Assembly (NCBI RefSeq): GCF_039542035.1
Contig: NZ_BAABHJ010000008.1
Location: forward strand, 62,001-126,000
DNA length: 64,000 bases
Reading direction: 5' to 3'
Source: Actinoallomurus liliacearum
GTDB taxonomy: Bacteria > Actinomycetota > Actinomycetes > Streptosporangiales > Streptosporangiaceae
Of this stretch, positions 1 through 8,107 are shown piece by piece. How positions within the stretch are numbered: the stretch's first letter is position 1; each line of letters begins with the position of its first letter. The translations under genes and the position numbers were made by a program. A model generated the notes under the pieces. That model was not told where the DNA came from. It ran no database searches and saw only the letters and a list, made by a program, of their open reading frames with translations.

Positions 1-280
1 CGGCGCCGGTGAAGCGCTGGTACTTGGTGTTCTCGTCGACGGTGATGGTCTGGCCGGCGCTGCCGCCGGTGCCGAAGGCGATCGGCGTCTGCTGTTGCAG
101 GCCGCGGGTGACGTGGCGGCCGGCGGAGTCGTCCGTGGTGGTGAGCCAGACGTTCACGGACTCCCCGGCGGCCCGGGCGGGGACGGGGCCGGCCACGAGG
201 GCGGCGGCGAGGGCGATGAGCGCGCAGAGGGATGTGGTGAGGGACCGGTGCAGGCGCGCGGGGTCGACGCGGTGGAGCAC
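1..280 (-). CDS. Secreted GH30 glycosidase (glucosylceramidase-like), N-terminal part
   Basis: Only the first 93 codons are in the window; the gene continues leftward past base 1. The GTG start at 280 has an AAGGGA ribosome site about 6 nt upstream. A Sec signal peptide is visible: basic start, hydrophobic stretch at residues 18-33, then an Ala-rich cleavage region near residue 38. The mature start (VNVWLTTTD, RGLQQQ, TITVDENTKYQRFTG) is what I recognise as the entry strand of GH30 enzymes, which hydrolyse beta-glucosidic or related links outside the cell. The catalytic glutamates lie outside the window, so exact specificity is open. It has its own promoter and a palindrome just upstream. Confidence 0.8.
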   Translation of the reverse strand, partial: MLHRVDPARLHRSLTTSLCALIALAAALVAGPVPARAAGESVNVWLTTTDDSAGRHVTRGLQQQTPIAFGTGGSAGQTITVDENTKYQRFTGA

Positions 281-330
281 GGTGCTTCCCTTCGGTCCGG
301 AGCGGGTACGGCGGCCTCCCCCGAAGGCAG

Positions 331-353
331 CTGACAGGAAAGCTTCCTTTCAG
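331..353. promoter_or_regulatory. Palindromic operator in the GH30 leader
   Basis: An interrupted palindrome with half-sites CTGAnAGGAA and TTCCTnTCAG around a 3-bp centre; 18 of 23 positions match their reverse complement. It begins a few bases after the predicted transcription start, a position typical of a repressor site. Similar AGGAAA/TTTCCT palindromes occur before carbohydrate-enzyme genes in actinobacteria (recollection); the regulator is not identifiable here. Confidence 0.45.
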
Positions 354-362
354 TCAAGCCGG

Positions 363-391
363 ACACTATCCCCCTTAAAACAAGGTGTCAA
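363..391 (-). promoter_or_regulatory. Promoter of the GH30 gene
   Basis: Reading leftward there is a perfect TTGACA (386-391), a 17-bp spacer, and TAGTGT (363-368). The predicted transcription start is near 356, giving a leader of about 75 nt before the GTG at 280. Confidence 0.55.
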
Positions 392-466
392 TGAAGTCGT
401 TTCGCCTGGACAGCCGGGCGAAGAGGGCGACAGGTCCGTTATAGCGGCCGCTCCGGCCTCCGATCC

Positions 467-1840
467 TTATGCGCGCCTTAACGGCCTCCTAAGACCGCCC
501 GGCGGCAGGCGGACGGCGACGGTCCGGCGGTAGACGGTGATGCCGGTGGCCCGGGCCGCGACCCTGTAGCCCAGTGAGGGCAGGTCCGCGATCATCGACT
601 GCTCGTACGGTGCGCCGGTGGTCACGACCCATTCGGGGCGGAACCGCGGGGTGGGCTCGCTGAGGAAGCGGAACACCCGGCAGCGGCCGGTGAGCTGCGG
701 CGCGACGCGGTTGGCGGCCGCCACGTCCGTTCCGTCGGGGATCGTCCGCAACAGCGCTTCAGCGGTCCTGACCTGTTCGGGTACCCGCCAGGAGGCGGGA
801 TCGAGCACACTCCGAAGTGGCTGCGGAACGGACATCGCGCCGAGGAGGGCCAGGATCGGTGCGACACGGGCGGCACGCAGCAGGACGACGCGGTCGCTCG
901 CGCGCATCCGGGCCAGGCCGTCGGCGAAGGCGATGAACACTATGGGCATCAGCACGGCGTTGTAATGGAACCGGGTTCCCCACAGGTTCGGACTGGATGT
1001 CCAGAATCGCGCGAGCAAGGATGGAGCCGCGATCAGCACCAGCGGCGAGCGCAGGGCGAAGAACAGAGTAGGCGCGAGCAATGCCAGCACGGTCTCCTCC
1101 TTGGTCACCGGTACCGGCAAAGAGGAAATTGATCCTGCGGTCTTGCCGTACGGATAGGAATGGTGTGGGTTGAACGCCGGGATGATGATGACGACGGCGA
1201 GCGCGCCGACCTCGACCGCGACCGCGGCGACGAGCGCGCCGAGGCCGCGGCGGCCCCGCCAGAAGATGTACGCGCCGATCGCCGCGACGATGAACGCCTG
1301 GTCCTCCTTGACGAGCAGGAGCGGCAGCGCCCAGCCTGCGGCGGCGCGCCAACTGCGCCGGGCGAGCAGTTCCACGCTGCGCGCGAGCAGCGGCACCGCG
1401 AAGGCGACCTCGTGAAAGTCGAACACGACGGCCTGCTGAATCCCCCACGACAGGCCGTACGCCAGGCCGAGGCAGACACCCGCGCGGTGACCGCAGAACT
1501 CGATCGCGAGGCGCGTCACCGGCACCGCCGACAGCGCGAGCAGCGCCGCCTGGAGGACCAGCAATGTGATCGGGCTCGGAAATATCCGATAGAACGGCGC
1601 GGCGAGGATGATGACCGGATGGAAATGGTCGCCCAGCAGATTGAAACCGGGCCCTTTCAGATCGGCGATCGGCGGACGCAGATGGGCGTACGAGCGGACC
1701 GCCTGCTCGAAGATTCCGAGGTCATATCCGGTGCTCCGCATCTGACGATGACGGTTCACCGAAAGTGCGGAGTAAGCGGCGAAGAGCAGGCCGGCGAGCA
1801 GCCGTGGAGAGGATGACACGGCGGGCAGACTGGCCGACAA
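467..1840 (-). CDS. DUF2079 polytopic membrane protein
   Basis: A 457-residue integral membrane protein. The N-terminal motif YDLGIFEQAVRSYA, followed by GDHFHPVIILAAPFYRIFP, is the hallmark I associate with DUF2079, a family with a glycosyltransferase-C-like membrane fold and no defined reaction. About ten hydrophobic segments alternate with short loops, and a soluble C-terminal part begins near residue 360. The frame opens at a TTG (1840); a GTG at 1819 is an alternative and neither has a strong ribosome site, so the start is uncertain. It is divergent from the response regulator at 1914 and upstream of the GH30 gene, which has its own promoter. Confidence 0.7.
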   Translation of the reverse strand: MSASLPAVSSSPRLLAGLLFAAYSALSVNRHRQMRSTGYDLGIFEQAVRSYAHLRPPIADLKGPGFNLLGDHFHPVIILAAPFYRIFPSPITLLVLQAALLALSAVPVTRLAIEFCGHRAGVCLGLAYGLSWGIQQAVVFDFHEVAFAVPLLARSVELLARRSWRAAAGWALPLLLVKEDQAFIVAAIGAYIFWRGRRGLGALVAAVAVEVGALAVVIIIPAFNPHHSYPYGKTAGSISSLPVPVTKEETVLALLAPTLFFALRSPLVLIAAPSLLARFWTSSPNLWGTRFHYNAVLMPIVFIAFADGLARMRASDRVVLLRAARVAPILALLGAMSVPQPLRSVLDPASWRVPEQVRTAEALLRTIPDGTDVAAANRVAPQLTGRCRVFRFLSEPTPRFRPEWVVTTGAPYEQSMIADLPSLGYRVAARATGITVYRRTVAVRLPPGGLRRPLRRA

Positions 1841-1913
1841 CCGCTGAATGCCCGCTGAAGCAACCTGAAGCCGATTTCAGGAATGCCCGCCGCCATGTCG
1901 CCATAATGGCCTG

Positions 1914-2585
1914 ATGCGGTTGTTGCTGGTGGAAGACGACGAACGACTTTCGACCACGCTGACCCATGGCCTGCGGGCCGAAGGGTATGCGGTCGACGTC
2001 GCCCATGACGGCCGGGAGGGGCTGAGCCTCGCGCTCACCCAGCCCTACACCGCGGTCGTCCTGGACATCATGCTGCCCGGACTCAACGGCTTCGCCGTCT
2101 GCGAGCGGCTGCGCCGGAGCGGGAGCTCGGTGCCGATCCTCATGCTGACCGCGAAGAACGGCGAGTACGACGAGGCGGAGGCGCTCGACACCGGCGCCGA
2201 TGACTACATCTGCAAGCCGTTCTCCTACGTCGTCCTCGTCGCCCGGCTCCGCGCGCTGCTGCGCCGGGGCGGCGCGACCCGCCCATCGGTCCTGACCGCC
2301 GGCGACCTGCGACTCGACCTCGCCGCCCGCCGATGCCGTCACGGCGCGGCGGAGATACGGCTCACCGCGAAGGAGTTCGCGGTGCTGGAGTGCCTGGCGC
2401 GCCGGCCGGACGAAGTGGTCGCCAAGATCGACATCATCGATGAAGTCTGGGACCAGGCGTTCGACGGCGACGTGAACATCGTCGAGGTCTACATCCGCAC
2501 CCTGCGCCGCAAGCTCCCGTCCGGGCCGGCGACGATCCAGACCGTGCGCGGCGCCGGCTATCGGCTGGTGAGCACCCATGGTTAG
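1914..2585 (+). CDS. OmpR-family response regulator
   Basis: A 223-residue DNA-binding response regulator. The receiver domain (about 1-115) has the acidic pair D8/D9, the phosphoacceptor D51 in VVLDIMLPG, T79 and K101. The C-terminal winged helix (about 128-222) has the usual LTAKEFAVLECL and VRGAGYRL elements. It overlaps the following histidine kinase by 8 bp, so the two form a translationally coupled pair and the kinase is its likely phosphodonor. The target genes and stimulus are unknown. The neighbouring divergent DUF2079 gene is a possible target by position only. Confidence 0.92.
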   Translation: MRLLLVEDDERLSTTLTHGLRAEGYAVDVAHDGREGLSLALTQPYTAVVLDIMLPGLNGFAVCERLRRSGSSVPILMLTAKNGEYDEAEALDTGADDYICKPFSYVVLVARLRALLRRGGATRPSVLTAGDLRLDLAARRCRHGAAEIRLTAKEFAVLECLARRPDEVVAKIDIIDEVWDQAFDGDVNIVEVYIRTLRRKLPSGPATIQTVRGAGYRLVSTHG

Positions 2586-3930
2586 GCGGCTCACGTCGGT
2601 ACGGGCACGCGCCGCGCTGAGCGCGGCGCTCGCCGCCGCCGTCGTCTTCGGCGCCGGCGGCTGGGGGGTTCGCGACGTCGTCCGCGATCAGTGGATGACC
2701 GCGGCGCGGGAGAAGGCGACACGAGACGCCTTCTCGATGACCTCCACCTTCGAAGCGGGGGCCAGGCCGCGCGGCACCGACTTCTCCTTCGCCGTCGTCC
2801 TCACCGATGGGCGGCGCGCCATGGTGTCCGGTCCCGTCTTCAGTGCCGACCTGGACAGGCCCCTGGCCGGGTTCCCGCCGAGGGTCGGGTGGGGCATCCA
2901 CAGGGTCCGCGGGAAGGGCCGGTTCGTCGTCGGCACCACCGACGTGCTGCCCGCCGGCCAGATCAAGAGCCTGACCGGCAGCGGCGGCCGGCCGGCACAG
3001 CGCCTGACGGTGTACGTGCTCGTTTCGCCGGCCGACGCCAAGACGGCCGTCGCCACGATCGATCGCCTGCTCGGCTGGGGTCTGCCGGTCGCCGTGCCGT
3101 TCGTCGGCCTGATCGCCTGGTTCGTCACCGGCCGGGCCCTGCGGCCGGTGGAGGCCATCCGGGCGAAGATGGCCGACATCAGCGCCCACGCGCTCGATCA
3201 GCGAGTCCCCGTACCGGCCATCGACGACGAGATCACCCGCCTGGCCCGGACCACCAACGAGACCCTCGACCGGCTCGAACACGCCCATCACCGGCAGCGG
3301 CACTTCGTCGCCGACGCCTCTCACGAGCTGCGGACCCCGCTGGCGGGCCTCCGCAACTCGCTGGAGATCGCGCTGGCCTACCCGGAGCGAACGGATTGGC
3401 CCATCACGGTCGCCTCGGCGCTGGCCGACGTCGACCGTCTGCAGTGCCTGGCCGAGGATCTCCTCTTGCTCGCCTCACCCGCGCCGGCCGCGTCGACGGC
3501 GTCGGACCTCGCCGACATCGTCGAGGAGCAGGTGGCCGAACGCGCCCACACCGGGGACGGGCCCGCGTTCACCGCGCACACGACCCGCCCCGCCCTCGTA
3601 CGCGAGAGCGAGACCCGGCTTGCCCGGATCGTGCGCAACCTGCTCGACAACGCCGCCCGGCACGCGCGTACGAAGGTGACGGCGACCGTCGCCCGCGTCG
3701 ACGGCAGCGTCACGCTGACCGTCACCGACGACGGTCCGGGCGTCCTGCCCGAGGATCGCGAGCGGATCTTCGAGCGCTTCGTCCGCCTCGACGACGCCCG
3801 TACCCGCGCGGACGGCGGTGCCGGACTCGGGCTCACCATCGTCCGCGATCTCGTCACCGGCTTGGGGGGCACCGTCCGCGTCACGGGCCGCTCCACCTTC
3901 GTCGTCACACTCCCCGGCGCCGACACGTGA
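2578..3930 (+). CDS. Sensor histidine kinase
   Basis: A 450-residue membrane sensor kinase paired with the preceding regulator. Transmembrane helix 1 is at about 12-30, an extracytoplasmic sensor region of about 130 residues follows, and helix 2 lies near 165-185. A HAMP linker leads to the dimerisation box with H249 in FVADASHELRTPLAG. The ATPase domain shows the N box (NLLDNAARHA), the DDGPGV box, ERFVR and the GAGLGL lid. All key residues are intact. The extracytoplasmic region has no motif I recognise, so the signal is unknown. Confidence 0.92.
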   Translation: MVRRLTSVRARAALSAALAAAVVFGAGGWGVRDVVRDQWMTAAREKATRDAFSMTSTFEAGARPRGTDFSFAVVLTDGRRAMVSGPVFSADLDRPLAGFPPRVGWGIHRVRGKGRFVVGTTDVLPAGQIKSLTGSGGRPAQRLTVYVLVSPADAKTAVATIDRLLGWGLPVAVPFVGLIAWFVTGRALRPVEAIRAKMADISAHALDQRVPVPAIDDEITRLARTTNETLDRLEHAHHRQRHFVADASHELRTPLAGLRNSLEIALAYPERTDWPITVASALADVDRLQCLAEDLLLLASPAPAASTASDLADIVEEQVAERAHTGDGPAFTAHTTRPALVRESETRLARIVRNLLDNAARHARTKVTATVARVDGSVTLTVTDDGPGVLPEDRERIFERFVRLDDARTRADGGAGLGLTIVRDLVTGLGGTVRVTGRSTFVVTLPGADT

Positions 3931-3972
3931 TCGCCGCCGCGCGGCGGCACGGGTCCACTACTCCTCGCCGCC

Positions 3973-4001
3973 TTGACGCTTTCCCTCGATGGCGGTACCA
4001 C
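3973..4001 (+). promoter_or_regulatory. Candidate promoter for leaderless deoR-type gene
   Basis: TTGACG (3973-3978), a 17-bp spacer and TACCAC (3996-4001) place the transcription start at or next to the ATG at 4009, which has no ribosome site. The -10 match is weak, so this is suggestive only. Confidence 0.3.
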
Positions 4002-4008
4002 CGACCTC

Positions 4009-4770
4009 ATGTACGCCGAGGAACGACAGCAGGAGATCCTCCGTCGCACCCGGGAGGCCGGCCGGGTCGACGTCATGACGCTCGCGGAGGACTTCGGCGT
4101 CACGATGGAGACGATCCGCCGGGACCTGACCGTCCTGGAGCGGGCCGGCGCGTTGCGCCGTGTGCACGGCGGGGCGATCCCCGTCGAGCGCCTCGGCTTC
4201 GAGCCCGCGCTCGCCGCCCGGGACGCGGTGCTGACCGCCGAGAAGGAGCGCATCGCCAAGGCCGCCCTCGCCGAGCTGCCGGCCGACGGATCGATCATCA
4301 TCGACGCGGGATCGACGACCGGGCGTCTCGTGCAGGTCCTGCCGAGCGACCGGGAGCTGACCGTCATCGTCAACTCCCCGCCCCTGGCGACCGTCCTCGC
4401 CACGCGGTCGAACCTCAGCGTGATCATGTTGGGCGGCCGGGTGCGCGGGCGCACCCTCGCCACGGTCGACGACTGGGCGATGCGGCCGCTCGACCGGTTG
4501 CGCGTCGACGTGGCGTTCATGGGGACGAACGGCTGTTCGGTGGAGGCCGGGCTGACCACCCCCGACCCGGCCGAGGCGGCGATGAAGGAGTCGATGATGA
4601 AGGCCGCGCGGCGCACCGTGGTCCTCGTCGACCACACGAAGGTCGGAAACGACTATCTCGCGCGGTTCGCAGCGCTGTCCGAGGTCAGCGTGCTGATCAC
4701 GGACACGGGCCTGAACGCCGGGCTGGCCGCGGACCTCGCCGCGGAAGGTCCCGAGGTCGTACGCGTCTGA
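4009..4770 (+). CDS. DeoR-family repressor, FruR-like
   Basis: A 253-residue sugar-phosphate-responsive repressor. Starting at ATG 4009 gives the canonical DeoR entry MYAEERQQEILRR; the open frame extends to a TTG at 3973, but that TTG is the first part of a TTGACG -35 element. The N-terminal winged helix contains DFGVTMETIRRDLTVLE and RRVHGGAI. The effector domain follows with IIDAGSTTG, NSPPLATVLA, MLGGR and DHTKVGNDYLARFA, the last typical of actinobacterial fructose repressors. DeoR proteins of this class usually sense a phosphorylated sugar. It is the best local candidate regulator of the PTS/PfkB operon at 9064-14951, although about 5 kb away. Confidence 0.85.
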   Translation: MYAEERQQEILRRTREAGRVDVMTLAEDFGVTMETIRRDLTVLERAGALRRVHGGAIPVERLGFEPALAARDAVLTAEKERIAKAALAELPADGSIIIDAGSTTGRLVQVLPSDRELTVIVNSPPLATVLATRSNLSVIMLGGRVRGRTLATVDDWAMRPLDRLRVDVAFMGTNGCSVEAGLTTPDPAEAAMKESMMKAARRTVVLVDHTKVGNDYLARFAALSEVSVLITDTGLNAGLAADLAAEGPEVVRV

Positions 4771-4847
4771 CGCGGGTGCCGTCGCGTCGAACCTTTCGGC
4801 CGCCGGGCGCGTACTAATCACTGCCTTGCGTCGGACGGCACCACCAT

Positions 4848-4890
4848 TGACACCCCACACAAGAGCGAGTAAACAAAAGTAAGAGAAACT
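4848..4890 (+). promoter_or_regulatory. Promoter with candidate DeoR-type operator
   Basis: TTGACA (4848-4853), a 17-bp spacer and TAAACA (4871-4876) form a good housekeeping promoter for the gene at 4945. The -10 is embedded in GTAAACAAAAGTAAGAGAAAC (4870-4890), an A-rich block. It shares the 9-mer GTAAACAAA and a trailing GAAAC with the promoter of the PTS operon (14956-14982), which suggests a common repressor, plausibly the DeoR-type protein encoded just upstream. Confidence 0.45.
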
Positions 4891-4944
4891 GGAAAGCCAT
4901 CCAAACGGACTTCCAGGAGCGCCGACGCGGAAGCGGAGGCATCC

Positions 4945-5655
4945 ATGACCCGCGCTCGCCACCCCGGTCGCAGACGGCGCGCCCGGCCGCTCGGGGGGAA
5001 GCGGAAGTACGCCGCGATCTGGCTTCTCGTCACGACCGGCGCCGTCTTAGTCTCCTACTGCGGCATCCACGAGATCTACGCGGCGGGAGGCGAGAGCCAC
5101 GAGGCGACCCCGGTCGTCTCCGTACCGTCGGCGCTCCCGGCGCCGTCCGAGACGAACACGGACCCGGTCGCGGTCCAGGGCGGTTCGACGCCGGACCCAC
5201 CCCGAGAGTCGATGCGGGCCCGCCCCGCTCCACCGCCGAGTCCCCGGCCGGATCCCACCCCGACGCCGACGACGGCGGTCGAGATCACGTCTCCCGCGGA
5301 TCAGGCCAAGGTCAATGGCAGGGCCGGGCTCCTGGTCCGTGGGCACAGCGGGGACCTGCGAGGGGACGTGCTGCGCATCTTCGTCTACGCCCCGGACGGG
5401 CGGTTCTATCTCACCGACGACGGGCCGGTCCCGACCCGGAACGGAGCCTGGAGCTCGTCGATCCAGCAGATCGGCGACGGCACCCGCGACATCGGCCGCT
5501 TCTTCAAGATCACCGCGGTCCGCGCGGACGCGACCTGCCAGGACACGATCCACGGACGGAGCCAGGACGTCAACGGCAACATCGCCTTCCTGGCGGTGCC
5601 CCCCGGCTGCACGATCGCCGACACCGTCGACGTGCTCAAAACGGCGTGGAACTGA
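4945..5655 (+). CDS. Membrane-anchored exported protein with Pro-rich stalk
   Basis: A 236-residue protein I do not recognise. It has a very basic N-terminus, one hydrophobic segment (about 23-47), a Pro/Thr/Ser-rich stalk (about 55-110), and a C-terminal domain of about 115 residues beginning VEITSPADQAKV. That start resembles bacterial Ig-like or GMC-type extracytoplasmic domains (ITSP...G...V.G). Two cysteines near the C-terminus (ATCQD, PGCTI) could pair. The ATG has a GGAGG site 7 nt upstream. It is probably a surface protein. Its promoter carries an A-rich element also found before the PTS operon. Confidence 0.65.
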   Translation: MTRARHPGRRRRARPLGGKRKYAAIWLLVTTGAVLVSYCGIHEIYAAGGESHEATPVVSVPSALPAPSETNTDPVAVQGGSTPDPPRESMRARPAPPPSPRPDPTPTPTTAVEITSPADQAKVNGRAGLLVRGHSGDLRGDVLRIFVYAPDGRFYLTDDGPVPTRNGAWSSSIQQIGDGTRDIGRFFKITAVRADATCQDTIHGRSQDVNGNIAFLAVPPGCTIADTVDVLKTAWN

Positions 5656-5700
5656 CCGGCCGGAACGTACGGGCCCGCGGCTCACGGCGGCGGAGGCTCG

Positions 5701-5828
5701 GCCGACGGCGGGTGCGCGGCCGACGGCGGGTGCGCGGCGGACGGTGAAAGCCCGGTCTACGACGACCCGGCCGGCGGCGGATGCCCGGCGGATGGTGAAC
5801 GCCCGCCTACGGCGACCCGGTCGGCGGC
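5701..5828. repeat. Nested direct repeats at a convergent gene junction
   Basis: An 18-bp unit (GCCGACGGCGGGTGCGCG) occurs exactly twice (5701-5718, 5719-5736). A longer imperfect direct repeat of about 43 bp follows (about 5735-5778 and 5786-5828). The second long copy runs into the last codons of the histidine kinase, so repeat expansion may have reshaped its C-terminus. Confidence 0.6.
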
Positions 5829-7171
5829 GTGCGTTCCGCCGGGCGGCGCCGGGGCGCTCTGCCCCGCCTGTGCCGTCTCGGCTGCGCGCCCGTCGTGCGC
5901 AGCCAAACGCCGACCCGCGCGCCGCCGAAGGCGGAGCGGTCGATGCGCAGTTCGCCGCCGGTGGACTCCGCGAGCCGGCGCACGATGTCCAGGCCGAGCC
6001 CCGTGGAGCCGCCCCCGGAGCGGCCTCGTTGCAGCATGAGCCCAGGATCGGCGATCCCCGGTCCCGCGTCGGACACCAGGACGCCGACCTGGTCGGGAGC
6101 GGTCCGCATCGTCACCGCGAACTCCGTGCCCTCGGGCGTGTGGTGGAACAGGTTGCCCAGTACGGCGTCGAGGGCCGCCGCCAGCTCTCCCCGGCCGACC
6201 GGCACCGCCGCCGGGTGGTCGAGGGCGTCCAGCCGCCAGCGGCGCCGCTGGTCCTCGGCCAGCACCGACCAGAACGCGACGCGGTCGCGTACCACCTCGG
6301 TGGCGTCGCACATCGTGGTGGCGCGCTCCCCGCCGGGGCGCTGCGCGGTCTTGATCACGATGTCGATCTCCTGCTCCATACGGGTCATCGCCAGGCGCGC
6401 CTTGCGCATCTCCGGCCCCTGCCCGAGCCGGTCGATGTGGAGCCGGAGCGCGGTCAGCGGCGTGCGCAGCCGGTGCGACAGGTCGGCCGCGAACTGGCGT
6501 TCGGCGGTGAGCCGCTGGGCGATCTGATCCGCCATGGCGTTGAAGGCGTACGCCGCCTCCACCAGCTCGGGTGGTCCTTCGGGAACGAGACGGACGGTCA
6601 GGTCGCCGGAGCCGAGCCGCGCCGCGGCGCGCGCGAGCCGCCGCGCGGAGCCGACCACCCTCCGGCCCAGCCGATCGGCCGCGAGGATCGAACACGCCAC
6701 CAGGAACACCGCGACCAGGAACATGACGAGCCAGGCCGGTACGACCCCCGGCGGCAGCAGGCCGGCGTCGGCGTCCACCTCGACCACGGCCATGCCCGCG
6801 TCGCCGGCGGGTACCGGCTGCAGGACGACCGGTCCGCCCCCGGTGCTGGTCTCCAGCGCCCGCCCGCCGTCACGGACGCGCGCGATGACCGCCGGGGCCA
6901 CCGCCGACGGATCCCCGATCCGGGCTCCCCCGGGCATCGTCACCCCGACGCGGTCCCGGCCCCCGACGGACGCGCTCGCGATCGCCCGGTCCACCGCCGC
7001 CGGATCGCCGGAGGCCGCCACGGCCGGGATCACCGCGCCGACGCGGTGCTGGGCGCGGATGACCGCGCGGTCGGCGGCCGCGTCCCGTACGACCAGGGCG
7101 GACGGGATCAGGAAGGCCAGCGCGACCATCGAGGTCACCGCCAGCGCGACGAGCGCGAGGGATCGCCTCAC
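5807..7171 (-). CDS. Sensor histidine kinase (CutS-like)
   Basis: A 454-residue kinase starting at GTG 7171, overlapping the stop of the upstream regulator by 4 bp (GTGA). One transmembrane helix lies at about 7-28 and another at about 145-165; between them is a sensor domain of about 115 residues. HAMP follows, then the phosphoacceptor H233 in AADLSHRLRTPLTALRLH (HRLRTP rather than the common HELRTP), then NLFHHTPEG, DAGPGI and GLGLDIV. The HRLRTP variant and layout are typical of the actinobacterial CutRS-type kinases. The last 20 or so residues are an Arg/Pro-rich tail derived from repetitive DNA. Confidence 0.9.
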   Translation of the reverse strand: MRRSLALVALAVTSMVALAFLIPSALVVRDAAADRAVIRAQHRVGAVIPAVAASGDPAAVDRAIASASVGGRDRVGVTMPGGARIGDPSAVAPAVIARVRDGGRALETSTGGGPVVLQPVPAGDAGMAVVEVDADAGLLPPGVVPAWLVMFLVAVFLVACSILAADRLGRRVVGSARRLARAAARLGSGDLTVRLVPEGPPELVEAAYAFNAMADQIAQRLTAERQFAADLSHRLRTPLTALRLHIDRLGQGPEMRKARLAMTRMEQEIDIVIKTAQRPGGERATTMCDATEVVRDRVAFWSVLAEDQRRRWRLDALDHPAAVPVGRGELAAALDAVLGNLFHHTPEGTEFAVTMRTAPDQVGVLVSDAGPGIADPGLMLQRGRSGGGSTGLGLDIVRRLAESTGGELRIDRSAFGGARVGVWLRTTGAQPRRHRRGRAPRRRPAERTPPTGSP

Positions 7172-7845
7172 GTCGGGTCCATGAGTTTGAAACCGACCCC
7201 CCGGACCGTGTGGAGGTACCGCGGCGCGGCCGCGGTCTCGCCCAGCTTCCGCCGCAGCCAGGACAGGTGCACGTCGATGGTCTGGTCGTCGCCGTACGGC
7301 TGCTGCCAGACCTCGGATCGCAGGGCGGCGCGCGGGACGACCTCCCCGGCGCGGGAGGCGAGGAAGGCCAGCAGGTCGAACTCCCGCCGGGTCAGCTCGA
7401 CGGTCCGCGCGTCGAGCCGGACCTCGCGGCGCACCATGTCGATGCGCAGCCCGCCGACCTCGATGACCGTGGAGTCGCCACCGCCCCGAGCGCGCCGCAG
7501 CACGGCGCCGAGACGCGCCTGGAGCTGGTCGATGGTGAACGGTTTGACCACGTAGTCGTCCGCCCCGGCGTTGAGCAGGCGCACGACCTCCTGGTCGTCG
7601 TCCCGGGCCGTCACCACGATGACCGGGACCTCGGATACCGCCCGCAGCATCTTGAGCAATTCGAAACCGTCGAGATCGGGCAGTCCGAGGTCCAGGAGAA
7701 CGGCATCGGGGGGCCGGTCGGAGATGTCCCGCAGCGCCTCCCACGCGGCCCCGACGCTGCGCACCGAGTGACGGCGTTCTGTCAGATCGTGTACGAGCGC
7801 GGTACGGACGTCCGCGTCGTCTTCCACCACTAAGATCTTCGCCAT
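7168..7845 (-). CDS. OmpR-family response regulator (CutR-like)
   Basis: A 225-residue regulator with an intact receiver (acidic E8/D9/D10, phosphoacceptor D52, T79, K101) and a C-terminal winged helix ending VRGVGFKLMDPT. It sits 12 nt downstream of a 62-codon exported-protein gene and is coupled to the kinase by a GTGA overlap, so the three probably form one transcript. No clear ribosome site precedes the ATG. Confidence 0.92.
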   Translation of the reverse strand: MAKILVVEDDADVRTALVHDLTERRHSVRSVGAAWEALRDISDRPPDAVLLDLGLPDLDGFELLKMLRAVSEVPVIVVTARDDDQEVVRLLNAGADDYVVKPFTIDQLQARLGAVLRRARGGGDSTVIEVGGLRIDMVRREVRLDARTVELTRREFDLLAFLASRAGEVVPRAALRSEVWQQPYGDDQTIDVHLSWLRRKLGETAAAPRYLHTVRGVGFKLMDPT

Positions 7846-7857
7846 ATCGAGACTGTA

Positions 7858-8046
7858 CTACCGGCCCTCTCGCAGGTTTATGGCCGACGAATAATCGGGG
7901 ACGGTCCGCGAGATCTCACACGCCTTGTTCCCGTGCGCCGCGGTCGTCGGCAAAGCGACGGCGGCGGCGGTGAGCGTGGCGACGTTCGCGGCGGCGATGA
8001 CGAACACCGCGACCAATCGCGACTTTCCGGCCGTTCGGCTGCCCAT
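7858..8046 (-). CDS. Small exported protein upstream of a two-component system
   Basis: A 62-residue ORF with start ATG 8046 chosen because GGAGAGG lies 5 nt upstream; a TTG 12 nt earlier would place that site inside the gene. A hydrophobic segment at about residues 11-36 ends in an Ala-rich signal-peptidase-like region (TTAAHG), leaving a mature peptide of about 25 residues with one Cys. It precedes the response regulator by 12 nt. A sensed or sensor-modulating peptide is possible but unproven; I know no family for it. Confidence 0.5.
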   Translation of the reverse strand: MGSRTAGKSRLVAVFVIAAANVATLTAAAVALPTTAAHGNKACEISRTVPDYSSAINLREGR

Positions 8047-8069
8047 TTCCCTCTCCAATCACGAGCGGG

Positions 8070-8097
8070 GCCGGGCGGCCGTCTCCGGCCGCCCGGC
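8070..8097 (-). terminator. Hairpin after the secreted-protein gene
   Basis: Perfect 12-bp arms GCCGGGCGGCCG / CGGCCGCCCGGC with a TCTC loop, 11 nt past the stop at 8108. There is no T tract, as is common in this GC range. Confidence 0.55.
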
Positions 8098-8107
8098 TCC
8101 TCACGGG

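Noticed and set aside
2691..4817. A 708-codon frame over the histidine kinase and DeoR genes
   Set aside because: Arg/Pro-rich shadow of two genes with clear motifs.
5315..7555. A 746-codon plus-strand frame
   Set aside because: Antisense to the CutRS-like pair and low complexity.
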